This document shows, piece after piece, positions 46,094 to 55,131 of a stretch of 64,000 nucleotides of DNA. Within the stretch, counting starts at the first letter, position 1, and each line of letters begins with the position of its first letter. Source of the DNA: Gaiellasilicea sp963794385 (lineage in GTDB: Bacteria > Actinomycetota > Thermoleophilia > Gaiellales > Gaiellaceae). The notes below the pieces were generated by a model. The model did no database searches, was not told the DNA's origin, and saw only the letters and a list, made by a program, of their open reading frames with translations. The position numbers were made by a program, and so were the translations under genes. The stretch covers positions 1-64,000 of the forward strand of contig CAWCDT010000014.1 in assembly GCA_963794385.1 (NCBI GenBank), in the 5' to 3' direction.

Positions 46094-46762
46094 CAGCGTC
46101 TCCTCTTTCGGGGCCGCTCGGATCGTACTCGGGCGGCCTGGTCGAAGTAGAGGAGCGCGGCGCCGAGGAAGAGGAGCGGCGAGAGCACGAGGTCGGCGAG
46201 GAAGACCGCGGCGCGGATCGTGTTGTCCGCCTGGCCGCGGAGCACGAAGGCGAGCGCGAACCTCGTCAGGAAGAACACGATCACGAGCGTGGCGAGCGAG
46301 CCGATGGCATGGACGTAGTCCGCGCGGCAGAGCTCGACCGCCCGCCGCAGCGCCCGCCGGGCCGGGAGGTCCTCCGCGATCACGGCCGGGACGACGAGCC
46401 CGACGAGCGCGAGCCAGGCGACCGAGAGGATCGCGAACCAGGGAAAGAACACCGCCGCAGGCAGGAAGGCGAGCGTGCCGAGCAGGAGCGCCCGCGACCA
46501 GGCGCGGCGGCTCGGACGGGTGTCGAGGGCGAGCGCCGACGCCCAGGCGAAGGCGAGGGTGAACGCCGGCGCGGCGAGGAGCAGGACGAGGATCCGCCCC
46601 GGAATCGAGAGGTCGCCGGCGGCAAGGTCGGCGACGGCCACGCGGGAGCCCGAGCGGGAGCGCACGCAGGAACGTGCTCCCGTAGAGCCGGATCGACTCG
46701 GCGACGAGCTGACCGACGGTGCGCGTCGCGGGCGGCAGCGGGGGCGGAAGCGTCTTGCTCAC
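46093..46762 (-). CDS. Polytopic membrane protein with an apparent frameshift
   Basis: GTG 46762 (GTGA overlap with the nucleosidase) begins VSKTLPPPLPPATRTVGQLV, AESIRLYGSTFLRALPL, then breaks near 46655. The next frame continues VAVADLAAGDLSIPGRILVL with about five helices (LLAAPAFTLAFAWASALAL; ALLLGTLAFLPAAVFF; ILSVAWLALVGLVVPAVIA; IGSLATLVIVFFLTRFALA; VFLADLVLSPLLFLGAALLY). RTVGQLVAESIRLYG resembles the start of DUF/GDPD-membrane-domain proteins. Function unknown. Confidence 0.6.
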
Positions 46763-47307
46763 GGTGGCGACACCGCGGCCACGAGCCCCGGCAGCGTCAC
46801 CGCCAGCAGCTCGAACGCTTCGTCGAACCGCCAGCGCGTGCGGTCGGGCTCGTCGATCTCGTTCGAGACAACCCGCGCCTCGACCGCGGGCACGCCGGCG
46901 AGCTCGCAGGCTCGGAGGACAGCGAACCCCTCCATCGCCTCGACGTCGAAGTCGCGGGCGCCGCCGACGCGGGCACTCGTGCCGATCGGCCTGACGACGG
47001 CTTCGGGGAAGGCGCCTCGGAGCCGGGCCAGCAGCTCGGCGTCCGGCAGCGCGCGGTCCGGGACGAGCGGCCCGTCGGCGTCGCAGTAGACAGCCTCCGA
47101 GCCGAGCACGAGGCTCAGGGCTTCGAGCCCTCGCGCGCCGGCGATGCCGACGTGCAGCACGGCCTCCGGGGGATCGGCGGCGAGCGCGCGGGCCGTCGAG
47201 GCGGCCGCCTCGACGGGGCCGATCCCGCACGCGAGGGTGCGCGCTCCCGCGACGGGCGCGAGCTCCCGCTGGGTCGCGGCCACCACGAGGACGCCCGAGC
47301 CGGCCAA
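46759..47307 (-). CDS. Nucleoside phosphorylase/hydrolase family protein, futalosine hydrolase-like
   Basis: About 180 residues: VLVVAATQRELAPVAG, LACGIGPVEAAASTARAL, VLHVGIAGARGLEAL, AVYCDADGPLVPD and DVEAMEGFAVLRACELAGVP (the active-site VEAMEG). VEAMEGFAVLRA suggests MqnB (futalosine hydrolase, menaquinone pathway), but MTA/SAH nucleosidases are close. The start is either TTG 47307, inside the repeat palindrome, or GTG 47286. No other mqn gene is in the window. Confidence 0.75.
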   Translation of the reverse strand: MAGSGVLVVAATQRELAPVAGARTLACGIGPVEAAASTARALAADPPEAVLHVGIAGARGLEALSLVLGSEAVYCDADGPLVPDRALPDAELLARLRGAFPEAVVRPIGTSARVGGARDFDVEAMEGFAVLRACELAGVPAVEARVVSNEIDEPDRTRWRFDEAFELLAVTLPGLVAAVSPP

Positions 47308-47326
47308 GTAACAGTCTGTTACTTGG
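47304..47326. repeat. 23-bp palindrome, copy 2 (arms CCAAGTAACA / TGTTACTTGG)
   Basis: Identical to 26518-26540, including the GTC spacer. Here it straddles a gene junction on the minus strand: the pepF TAA stop (47319-47321) lies in one arm and a possible TTG start of the nucleosidase (47305-47307) in the other. It could fold in the mRNA and affect termination or re-initiation, or act as a DNA operator. Confidence 0.75.
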
Positions 47327-49118
47327 TGTCGTCCAGCTCGGCGGCGAGCTGCTCTGCCTCGTCGACGAGCACCCCGATCGCGTCCAGGCCCGCCGCCCAG
47401 AAACCCGGGTCGCCGATGTCGAAGCCGAGGCGCGACGCGAGCTCGGCCGGGGGCGCGGAGCCGCCGGCGCGGAGCAGGTCGAGATACGGCTCGACGAGCG
47501 AGTCCCCCTCGTCGAGATAGCGCCGGTAGATCGCCAGCGAGAAGAGGTAGCCGAACGCGTAGGCGTAGACGTAGCCCGGCACGCCGATGAAGTGCGGGAT
47601 GTAGCTCCACCAGCAGCCGTAGTCCTCCGTCACCTCGACCGCGTCGCCGAGCATCCGCCGCTGCTCCTCCGACCAGAGCTCCGAGAGGCGCTCCACAGGC
47701 AGCTCGCCCTCGTCCCGGCGCGCATTGTGGATCGCGTGCTCGAAGCGGTTGAGCGCGATCTGGCGGAAGACGGTCGCGACGGTGTCGTCGATCCGGCCGA
47801 CGAGGAGGTCGAGCAGCGCGTGCGGATCGTCCTCCCGCTCCTTCAGCTTGTCGAAGGTGAGCGCCTCGCCGAACACCGACGCCGTCTCGGCCAGCGTCAG
47901 CGGCGTGCGCGCATTCAGGAGCCCGAGCTCCTGCGCCAGCGAGCCGTGCAGCCCGTGCCCGAGCTCGTGCGCGAGCGTGAGCACGCTCCGGCGCTCGCCC
48001 GAGTAGTTCATCAGCACGTACGGGTGGACCTCCGGGAGGAGCGTGGCGCAGAACGCGCCGGGCATCTTCCCCGGCCGCACCGCTGCGTCGATCCAGCGAC
48101 GCTCGAAGAAATCGCCGACGACCTCGCCCGCGAGCGGCGAGAAGCCGCCGAACGCCTCGAGGACGATGTCACGCGCATCCTCCCAGGCGATGGTGCCACC
48201 GACCTCCTGGAGCGGGGCGTAGCGGTCGAAGTCCTTCAGGCGCGGGAGGCCGAGCAGGCGGGCCTTGAGCGCGTAGTAGCGCTGCGGGATGTCGTAGCGT
48301 GCGACGATCGCGTCGACGAGGCTCTGCGCCGCCTCGTCAGGGATTTCGTTCGCGAGGTTCCGTGACGAGATCCACGTGTCGTAGCCGCGCAGGCGATCCT
48401 CGATCGAGCGCTCGTTCAGGATCGTGTTGAGGACGTAGCCGCGGGTGCGCACGCCGGGCCGGAGCGTCTCGGTCACGGCGGCCGCGACGCGGGCGCGGTC
48501 GTCCTGCTCGGTCAGCCGGGAGAGTCGCGACATCGCCTCGTCGAGCGCGAGGTCCTCGCCGTCCAGCGAGACGCGCAGCTCCGAGAGCAGCTCGTCGAAG
48601 AGGCGGTCCCAGGCGCTGACGCCGGTGACCGCCTTCTCGGCCGAGATCTTCTCCTCGGGCTCGGTCAGCTGGTACGGCTTGTAGCGGCGCTCCGAGCGGA
48701 GAACGGAGGCGTAGTGGTCGAGCGCCGGGTCGGCGAGGAACCGCTCCGCCGCCTCGTCGTCGAGCTCGCTCCACTCGAGGTCGAAGAAGAGGAGCTCGGT
48801 CTCGACGCGCGTGTTCCGCTCGCGCACCCTCTGGACGAGGGCGCCGCGCGCCTGCTCGGAGGCGTCTGCGGCCTGGCGAAGCCGGGCGTATGTCTCGACG
48901 CGCGTCGCGACGGACTTGATCCGCTCGAGCTCGGCGACTGCGTCGTTCAGCTCGGCGGCGGTGAGCTCACCAAGCCGGCCGCGGTAGCTCTCGCGGAACG
49001 CCTGCGCGGCTTCGAGACCGTCGTCGAGCTCGGACTCGATCCTGGGATCGTCGGGCCCGTCGTAGAGATCGGAGAGGTCCCACTCGATGGCCTCGGCGCC
49101 GGTCGCGAGCGTGCTCAC
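47319..49118 (-). CDS. pepF: Oligoendopeptidase F, M3B family
   Basis: 599 residues. The zinc site LTLAHELGHGLHGSL (HExxH) is near residue 387, with the downstream Glu in TLAETASVFGEALTF. The N-terminal helical M3 region and C-terminal YGCWWSYIPHFIGVPGYVY are typical. It has no signal peptide, so it is a cytoplasmic peptidase of short peptides. Its stop lies within palindrome copy 2. Divergent from the S9 peptidase by about 50 bases. Confidence 0.93.
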   Translation of the reverse strand: MSTLATGAEAIEWDLSDLYDGPDDPRIESELDDGLEAAQAFRESYRGRLGELTAAELNDAVAELERIKSVATRVETYARLRQAADASEQARGALVQRVRERNTRVETELLFFDLEWSELDDEAAERFLADPALDHYASVLRSERRYKPYQLTEPEEKISAEKAVTGVSAWDRLFDELLSELRVSLDGEDLALDEAMSRLSRLTEQDDRARVAAAVTETLRPGVRTRGYVLNTILNERSIEDRLRGYDTWISSRNLANEIPDEAAQSLVDAIVARYDIPQRYYALKARLLGLPRLKDFDRYAPLQEVGGTIAWEDARDIVLEAFGGFSPLAGEVVGDFFERRWIDAAVRPGKMPGAFCATLLPEVHPYVLMNYSGERRSVLTLAHELGHGLHGSLAQELGLLNARTPLTLAETASVFGEALTFDKLKEREDDPHALLDLLVGRIDDTVATVFRQIALNRFEHAIHNARRDEGELPVERLSELWSEEQRRMLGDAVEVTEDYGCWWSYIPHFIGVPGYVYAYAFGYLFSLAIYRRYLDEGDSLVEPYLDLLRAGGSAPPAELASRLGFDIGDPGFWAAGLDAIGVLVDEAEQLAAELDDTK

Positions 49119-49167
49119 GGACGAGAACCTACCTACCGATCGACGCGACGTGATTTAGTTCCCCCTC

Positions 49168-51114
49168 GTGGCGGGGATGCGGCCTGAGGACGTCTTCGAG
49201 CTGACGGGGGTCACTGACCCGCGGCTGCGTCCGGGCGGCGAGGAGGTCGCGTACGTCGTCTGGTCGATCGACAAGGACGCGAACGAGTACCACCAGTCGA
49301 TCTGGCTCGCGAAGACGGACGGCTCCGAGCCGCCGCGCCGGTTCACCACCGGCAAGAAGGACGCGCAGCCGCGCTGGTCGCCGGACGGGACGAAGCTCGC
49401 ATTCATCTCGAAGCGCAGCGAGGACGAGAAGGCTGTAGCGCAGCTCTATGTGATCCCGGCCGACGGCGGCGAGCCGATGTGCCTGACCGACCTGAAAGAG
49501 GATCCGGGCGAGGTCGCGTGGTCACCGGACGGGACGCAGCTCGTCTTTTCCGCCCGCGTACGCGACGAGGCCTACGAGGAGGAGGACGACAAGAAGCGCG
49601 CACCGCGGCGGTTCAAACGGCTCCTCTTCAAGCTCGACAGCGTCGGTTGGACCGGTGACCGGCGCAAGCACCTCTTCGTCGTTCCCGCTGACGGCTCGGG
49701 CGAGGCGAAGCAGATCACCGACGGGGACTACGAAGACTCGACGCCGACCTGGACTCCGGACGGAGAGAGCATCGCGTTCAGCTCCGCACGCGGCGACGAC
49801 TGGGACATCGAGCTGCTCGGCGACATCTACGTCGTTCCTGTCGCCGGGGGCGAGCCGAAGCGGCTCACGGCCGGCGACAGCGCCTACGAGGCGCCGGCGT
49901 ACTCGCCGGACGGAAAGCTCCTCGCGTGCAAGTGGAGCCCGGGTGGGTTCGACTTCCCGCGCCACACGCAGATCGCGGTCGTGGACGCCGAGACGGGCGG
50001 CGACCGGCGGATCCTGACCGCCTCCCTCGACCGTCAATGCGGCCCGTACCCGGACCTGCGCGAGCCGATCTGGGACGACGGCTCGATCGTCTTCGCGCTC
50101 GAGGACCACGGCAACGTCCACGTCTACCGTGTCTCGCCGGACGGGGGCGAGCCGGAGCTCGTCCACGGCGGCACGATCGTCCTCTCGGGCTACGACGCGC
50201 GCGACGGCAAGGTCGTCAGGACCGGCACCACGTCACCGAATCTGAGTGAGCTGTACGCGGGCGAAACGCAGCTGACCTCGGTCGGGAAGGCGTTCGCCGA
50301 GGGCCGCGACCTCGTCGCACCGGAGCGCTTCACCGCGGTCTCGAAGGACGGCTCGGAGGTCGAGGCGTGGATCGTCCGGCCCGCTGGCTTGGAAGAGGGG
50401 AAGCACTACCCCGTCCTCGTCAGCATCCACGGCGGTCCGTTCACGCAGTACGGGAACGGCTTCTTCGACGAATTCCAGGTCTATTCGGGCGGCGGCTATG
50501 CGGTCGTCTACTCGAACCCGCGCGGCTCGTCCGGCTACTCGGAGGACTGGGGCCGCGCGATCATGGGGCCCGGCGGCGGGTTGGGCCCGGGCTGGGGGTC
50601 GGTCGACGTCGAGGACGTCATGGCGGTGACCGACACGGCGCTCGAGCAGTTCGACTTCTGCGACCCGGAGCGGGTCGGCGTCATGGGCGGCTCGTACGGC
50701 GGCTTCATGACGTCGTGGATCGTCGGCCACACGAACCGCTTCAAGGCAGCGTGCTCGGAGCGGGCGGTGAACAACTTCGTCTCGATGTACGGCTCGAGCG
50801 ACGTCGGCTGGGTCTTCAAGGGCTTCCACGGCGACTTCGTCCACGACGACGTCGAGACGTACCTGCAGATGTCACCGTGGACCTACGCGAAGCAGATCGA
50901 GACGCCGCTTCTGATCCTCCACTCCGAGAACGACCTGCGCTGCAACATCGAGCAGGCGGAGCAGCTCTTCACGACCCTGCGCTTGCTGAAGCGCGACGTC
51001 GAGCTCGTCCGCTTCCCCGCCGAGAGCCACGAGCTGACGCGCTCCGGCAACCCGGCTCACCGGGTGCAGCGCTTCGAGCTCCTGCTCGACTGGTTCGACC
51101 GCTACCTCAAGTAG
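49168..51114 (+). CDS. S9-family prolyl oligopeptidase/acylaminoacyl peptidase
   Basis: 648 residues. The N-terminal beta-propeller has TolB/WD-like repeats (DAQPRWSPDGTKLAFIS, GEVAWSPDGTQLVFSAR, DSTPTWTPDGESIAFSS, APAYSPDGKLLAC). The C-terminal alpha/beta hydrolase has VLVSIHGGPFTQYG, the nucleophile GVMGGSYGGFMTSW (Ser near 509), Asp in HSENDLR (about 588) and His in AESHELT (about 620). It cleaves short or N-acylated peptides. Starts at GTG 49168 or ATG 49177 are possible. A strong hairpin follows the stop. Confidence 0.93.
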   Translation: MAGMRPEDVFELTGVTDPRLRPGGEEVAYVVWSIDKDANEYHQSIWLAKTDGSEPPRRFTTGKKDAQPRWSPDGTKLAFISKRSEDEKAVAQLYVIPADGGEPMCLTDLKEDPGEVAWSPDGTQLVFSARVRDEAYEEEDDKKRAPRRFKRLLFKLDSVGWTGDRRKHLFVVPADGSGEAKQITDGDYEDSTPTWTPDGESIAFSSARGDDWDIELLGDIYVVPVAGGEPKRLTAGDSAYEAPAYSPDGKLLACKWSPGGFDFPRHTQIAVVDAETGGDRRILTASLDRQCGPYPDLREPIWDDGSIVFALEDHGNVHVYRVSPDGGEPELVHGGTIVLSGYDARDGKVVRTGTTSPNLSELYAGETQLTSVGKAFAEGRDLVAPERFTAVSKDGSEVEAWIVRPAGLEEGKHYPVLVSIHGGPFTQYGNGFFDEFQVYSGGGYAVVYSNPRGSSGYSEDWGRAIMGPGGGLGPGWGSVDVEDVMAVTDTALEQFDFCDPERVGVMGGSYGGFMTSWIVGHTNRFKAACSERAVNNFVSMYGSSDVGWVFKGFHGDFVHDDVETYLQMSPWTYAKQIETPLLILHSENDLRCNIEQAEQLFTTLRLLKRDVELVRFPAESHELTRSGNPAHRVQRFELLLDWFDRYLK

Positions 51115-51129
51115 AGCACCGTCCGTAGC

Positions 51130-51160
51130 GGACATGGCGGGTCCTGGCCCCGTCATGTCC
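51130..51160. terminator. Hairpin after the S9 peptidase gene
   Basis: A 12-bp stem with one mismatch (GGACATGGCGGG / CCCGTCATGTCC, loop TCCTGGC) begins 16 bases after the S9 stop and is followed by CTTTGG. It is a probable intrinsic terminator with a weak T-tract, between convergent genes. Confidence 0.6.
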
Positions 51161-51358
51161 CTTTGGTACGGCTGACCGCACCCGCGAACACCTGCGCGCC
51201 GCATTCCGCTGGAATTGCCGGTTTGCGAGCCTAGAGCCATGTTGAACGGCGACCACCGAGGCCTTCCCTACGCCACCGCCGGCACCCCTCTCCCCGCCGG
51301 CGTGAAGGGCACCCGCGCCTCCCATCCCCTGTCGCCGTCTTTTCTCCCTGCCTGAAAC

Positions 51359-51393
51359 GGACGTGTCCCAGGGTCTGTCCCCGGGACACGTCC
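51359..51393. terminator. Perfect 11-bp inverted repeat, possible bidirectional terminator or dispersed repeat
   Basis: Arms GGACGTGTCCC (51359-51369) and GGGACACGTCC (51383-51393) enclose a 13-base loop containing GGGTCTGTCCC. It lies 20 bases beyond the stop of the minus-strand secreted-protein gene, in the roughly 300-base convergent gap 51115-51412, where I see no gene. The GTGTCCC/GGGACAC sequence recurs as a half-motif within the loop. Confidence 0.55.
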
Positions 51394-51412
51394 ACGCCGC
51401 CTGATTCCGAGC

Positions 51413-51823
51413 TCAGCGGGGCACGAGGCGACGCCGTTCGCGCATCGCGGAGGCGCCGACGAAGGCAAGCAACGCGATGAGTCCGGCGCCGAGCGCGCCG
51501 AGGACGCTGCTCTCCCAGTTGAAGCTGAAACCGTCGTCGGTTGCCCGCGTCGGCTGCGCGACCACGCTCGGACGTACCGCCTGCGAGTCCGGATGTCCCG
51601 CCGCACCGGTCGAACCATGCTCGGTGACAGGCGCGTTGTTCGCCAGGTAGCGATCGAACGCGTCCGGCTGAGAGCCTGGTGTGTTGTTCCTCAGGTACCG
51701 GTCGAAAGCGTCCGTCTGAGCGCCCTGAAGCTGGGGCTGATAGCCGTCCGGATCCGCAGCGGCAACGGGCACGGCCAGGGTCAGCGCCGCCGTCACCAGC
51801 ACGAGTGTCGTCCGCATCTTCAT
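51413..51823 (-). CDS. Secreted, C-terminally anchored protein with DAFDRYLxNN repeats
   Basis: 136 residues from ATG 51823, with AGGAGG eight bases upstream (51832-51837). A signal peptide (MRTTLVLVTAALTLAVPVAA) is followed by two near-identical units (TDAFDRYLRNNTPG and PDAFDRYLANNAPV), a polar linker, and a C-terminal helix (VLGALGAGLIALLAFVGAS) with RERRR stop-transfer. The repeat unit looks like a small surface module; I do not know its function. The long ORF upstream of this start is a shadow of the regulator gene. Confidence 0.75.
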   Translation of the reverse strand: MKMRTTLVLVTAALTLAVPVAAADPDGYQPQLQGAQTDAFDRYLRNNTPGSQPDAFDRYLANNAPVTEHGSTGAAGHPDSQAVRPSVVAQPTRATDDGFSFNWESSVLGALGAGLIALLAFVGASAMRERRRLVPR

Positions 51824-51831
51824 TCTGTCCG

Positions 51832-51837
51832 CCTCCT
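51832..51837 (-). promoter_or_regulatory. Shine-Dalgarno AGGAGG of the secreted repeat protein
   Basis: A full AGGAGG eight bases before ATG 51823 fixes that start against the 325-codon open extension upstream, which has shadow-like composition. Confidence 0.7.
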
Positions 51838-51912
51838 CTCCGGATCGTCCGATCCGGCTCGTCGATAGTGCTTCGAGGCTAGGCGGCGGACCAGCCGCAA
51901 AAAACGGGCGAA

Positions 51913-54642
51913 CTACGCAAGTTTGCGCGCGAGCTCCACCCGAGAGTGAACGCCGAGCTTGCCGTAGACGCGAGAGAGGTGACCCTCGACCGTGCGCGTG
52001 CTGAGGAAGAGCACGCCGGCGACCTCCTTGTTGCTTCGGCCGGCGGCGACGAGCTCGGCGACGCGCCGCTCGACCGGAGTCAGCTCGCCCGCCGACGGGG
52101 CCCGGCCGCCGATGCGGCCGAGCTCGGCTGCGGCGCGCCGTTCCCAGATCCGCGCTCCGAGCGAGCTGAAGACGTCGCGAGCCTCCTCCAGCGCCTCGCG
52201 AGCAGCGCGGCGCTCCTTCGCCCGCCGGCGGGCGGAGCCGAGTGCGAGCAGCGTCCGAGCGCGGTCGAACGGTATCGGCGAGATGTCGTGGTGCGCCAGC
52301 GCGTCCTCGAAGGAGGTCAGGGCCTCCGCCGGCTGTCCGCGAGCGGCCGCGAGGAAGCCGCGACACCTCGCCGCGGCACCCTGACCCGACGCGCGCTGCA
52401 GCCGCTCCGCGTTCGCGGCGAACCACGTCAGGTGATCCTCGGCTTCGTCGAGCCGCCCCAGCGATACGAGGGCCTCGACAAGATCCGGGACGAAGCGCGT
52501 CAGGCCGGGCTCCCGCATCTCTTGCTCGCGCGCAAACCCGACGAGCGGCATCAGCACCGCCGCCGCGGCGTCGTGGCGCTCGAGCGAGAGCTCGAGCAGA
52601 CCGAGCGCGGCCGTCGCGAACTGCTCCGCCGGACGGCCGCTCGTCGTCGTGGCCAGTTCGAGTGCGGCCGCGGCTGCCTCGCGCGCCGTCTCCTCGTCGC
52701 CGCTGTAGGCGGCCGCAAGCGCGCGCAAAGCGAGCGCGTACGCCACGAGCGTGGCCTGGCCGACCTGCTCGGCACGTACCACGCCCTCGTCCGCATGCGT
52801 TTCCGCGACCTCGAACCGGCCGCGGAGGCATTCTGTCTGCGCGAGCAGGACGTGGATGTAGGGGACGGAGCTCTCGTCCCCGAGGTCCCGAGCGACATCG
52901 AGCAGCCGCTCGAAGGACTCCTTCGCAGCGTCGAGCTCTTCCCACCACATCCGCACGACCGCGACCTGGAACTCAGAGCTGCCCATCGCTCGCGAGCCAC
53001 GGCCGGCCGCGCCGAGCGAGTCCGCCTCCTCGAGGCTCGCCCCGGTCTCCTTCAGACCCAGAGCGGCCTCGGCCAGGAGGCGCGAACCGAGCGCCGGCCC
53101 CAGTAACTCGGGGTCGTCGAGCGCACGGCCTGTCTCGACAGCAGCGCGCGCATGCTCGACTGCTTCGGGAAACCGCTCGCGGAGGCGGAAGAGGATCCCC
53201 GACAGGATCTCGTGCGCTCGCGCCTGCACCGCGGGCGCCTCGACCGACTCGACCACGGCCTCCTCGAGCAGCTCCACAGCAGCCCGGATGTCGTCGTCGA
53301 GCGAGCGCACGCGTGCGAGGACGATCAGCGCCCGGGCGCGCTCGACGCCGTGCGGAAGCTGAGGCACGACCTCGTCCAGCAGCGCCCGTGCGCGGCCCGT
53401 GTCGCCGGCTTGGAAGTGGTAGCTCGCGGCTTCTACCGCGCGGGTCCAGGACGACTCAGCGTCGTTCGCGGGCGTCAGCGTACGAGCCTCCTCGAGCAGC
53501 TCCGCCGCCGCGACCGGCGCGCCTCGAGCGGCGGCGAGCCGGGCCGCGTCGTCTAGAGCAGCGGCGATCTCGGCGTCCGGACCTGTGGCGCCGAGTGCCA
53601 GGTGGCGCGCGCGCTCTTCGGGGGCACCGACAAGCGCGGCAAGCCGGACATGGAGCTCGCGAACGCCAGATCCGGCACTTGCGTACGCGGCGGCTGCGAG
53701 CAGCGGATGCGCGAAGCGAATCCGGCCGGCCGTGACGCTGACGATCTCCTGCTCGATCGCGCCGGCGAGCGCGCTGCTTGCGTCCAGTCCGGTGGCGCCG
53801 CCCACGACCTCGATGGTCGGGTCGGCGAGCGCGGCCGCTGCTGCGAGCGCACGTCTCGTCGCGTTGGGCAGGGCGGCGACGCGAGCTCCGATCAGCTCTC
53901 GCAGGGTCGGCGGCAGCCCCACGCCGCCCTCGACTCTCGCGCGGGCGAGCTCGAGGGCGAAGAATGGATTGCCACTCGCCGTGTCGTGTACCGACTGCAG
54001 AACCGGCCGCGGCAGCGTGACACCGAGGCGCTGCGCGACGAGCACGTGCACGTCCCCCAGCGCCAGCGGCCCTACCTGGAGCTCGTCGTACGTGGGAAAG
54101 ACCTGCTCGGGCGAGAACGGCAGCACGGCTCGCGCCTCGGAGCGCAGCGCGAGCAAGAAGCTCACGTGCTCCTGAAGCCGGCGCGCTGAGAAGAAGAGCA
54201 CGCGAGCCGAAGCTCGGTCGAGCCACTGCACGTCGTCGACCGCAACGAGCACCGGCCGCGCCTGAGCGAGTGCCCGCAGCACGCCGAGGAAGCCGAGCGA
54301 GACGCCCCGCTCGTCAACCGACCCGCTCGACGGTTCCTCGAGCAGGAGCGCGGCCCGAAGCGCATGCGCCTGCGGCGCCGGCAGATCCGTGAAGGCGTCG
54401 TGACGGGCGGCGAGCAGGTCGCCGACGCCGGCGTAGGCGAGCTTCGCCTCGGCTTCGAGCGGCCGAGCCGTGAGCACGGTGTGGCCTTCGGCGTCTGCCT
54501 GCTCGACGCCCGCCCGCCACAAGGTCGTCTTCCCCATCCCGGCCTCTCCCGAAAGCAGCAGAGCGCGCGGCCAGGAGTCGCCGGCGACAAACGTCTCGAT
54601 CGCCCCGAGCTCCTCGCCGCGTCCGACGACGGCCTCGCCCAT
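51913..54642 (-). CDS. LAL-type LuxR-family transcriptional regulator with AAA/STAND ATPase
   Basis: 909 residues from ATG 54642 (MGEAVVGRGEELGAIE). Walker A LLSGEAGMGKTTLW and Walker B LVAVDDVQWLD mark the ATPase. A long TPR-like helical region (about 380-830) follows, and a C-terminal LuxR helix-turn-helix (LTPVERRVAELVAAGRSNKE, VAGVLFLSTRTVEGHLSRVY). This is the large ATP-binding LuxR regulator class, activators driven by an inducer bound to the helical part. The target may be the adjacent secreted-protein gene or the divergent cupin gene. The ligand is unknown. Confidence 0.9.
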   Translation of the reverse strand: MGEAVVGRGEELGAIETFVAGDSWPRALLLSGEAGMGKTTLWRAGVEQADAEGHTVLTARPLEAEAKLAYAGVGDLLAARHDAFTDLPAPQAHALRAALLLEEPSSGSVDERGVSLGFLGVLRALAQARPVLVAVDDVQWLDRASARVLFFSARRLQEHVSFLLALRSEARAVLPFSPEQVFPTYDELQVGPLALGDVHVLVAQRLGVTLPRPVLQSVHDTASGNPFFALELARARVEGGVGLPPTLRELIGARVAALPNATRRALAAAAALADPTIEVVGGATGLDASSALAGAIEQEIVSVTAGRIRFAHPLLAAAAYASAGSGVRELHVRLAALVGAPEERARHLALGATGPDAEIAAALDDAARLAAARGAPVAAAELLEEARTLTPANDAESSWTRAVEAASYHFQAGDTGRARALLDEVVPQLPHGVERARALIVLARVRSLDDDIRAAVELLEEAVVESVEAPAVQARAHEILSGILFRLRERFPEAVEHARAAVETGRALDDPELLGPALGSRLLAEAALGLKETGASLEEADSLGAAGRGSRAMGSSEFQVAVVRMWWEELDAAKESFERLLDVARDLGDESSVPYIHVLLAQTECLRGRFEVAETHADEGVVRAEQVGQATLVAYALALRALAAAYSGDEETAREAAAAALELATTTSGRPAEQFATAALGLLELSLERHDAAAAVLMPLVGFAREQEMREPGLTRFVPDLVEALVSLGRLDEAEDHLTWFAANAERLQRASGQGAAARCRGFLAAARGQPAEALTSFEDALAHHDISPIPFDRARTLLALGSARRRAKERRAAREALEEARDVFSSLGARIWERRAAAELGRIGGRAPSAGELTPVERRVAELVAAGRSNKEVAGVLFLSTRTVEGHLSRVYGKLGVHSRVELARKLA

Positions 54643-54694
54643 GTGACGATTGTCGCGCACGCGGACGCTTGGCTGAAACCGCAATGATGCGCGC

Positions 54695-55075
54695 GTGGGC
54701 TACGCGATCTTCCACGCGGGCGAGCTCGAGTGGCAGCCGCGCGGCGAGAACGACCCTCGCCTCGTCGCAACGCTCTCCGACGCGATGACGAGATCGCGCG
54801 CGAACCTCTTCCGTTATCCGCCCGGGTCGGTCGGGCGCCGCCACATCGACCCGATCCAGGAGGAGGTCTTCGTCGTGCTCGACGGGACGCTCACCGTCCA
54901 CCTGGGCGAGGGCGACGAACCGGAGCGGCACGAGCTGGCGAAGGGGAGCGTCCTGATCGTCCAGCCCGGGACCGCGCTCCAGCTCTCGAACCGCCACGAG
55001 GACGAGCTGCGCCTCTTCATCGTCGGCGCCCCGCCCGAGCGGGGCGAGGCGACCTTCCTCGAGCGGATCGACTAG
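54695..55075 (+). CDS. Cupin-domain protein
   Basis: 126 residues from GTG 54695. A single cupin barrel: RYPPGSVGRRHIDPIQEEVF (His and Glu ligands), VVLDGTLTVHLGEG and SVLIVQPGTALQLSN. Likely metal-binding; enzymes, isomerases and sensors share the fold. Divergent from the large regulator with 52 bases between starts, so it is a candidate regulatory target. Confidence 0.8.
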   Translation: MGYAIFHAGELEWQPRGENDPRLVATLSDAMTRSRANLFRYPPGSVGRRHIDPIQEEVFVVLDGTLTVHLGEGDEPERHELAKGSVLIVQPGTALQLSNRHEDELRLFIVGAPPERGEATFLERID

Positions 55076-55131
55076 CACGGGGTCGACGCCGGCGCGCCCG
55101 CTCGAACGCTGATTCGCACCGTTCGTGCGAC

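Noticed and set aside
51413..52948. 511-codon minus frame extending the secreted repeat protein
   Set aside because: The extension is an off-frame shadow of the LAL regulator; a strong AGGAGG and signal peptide mark ATG 51823.
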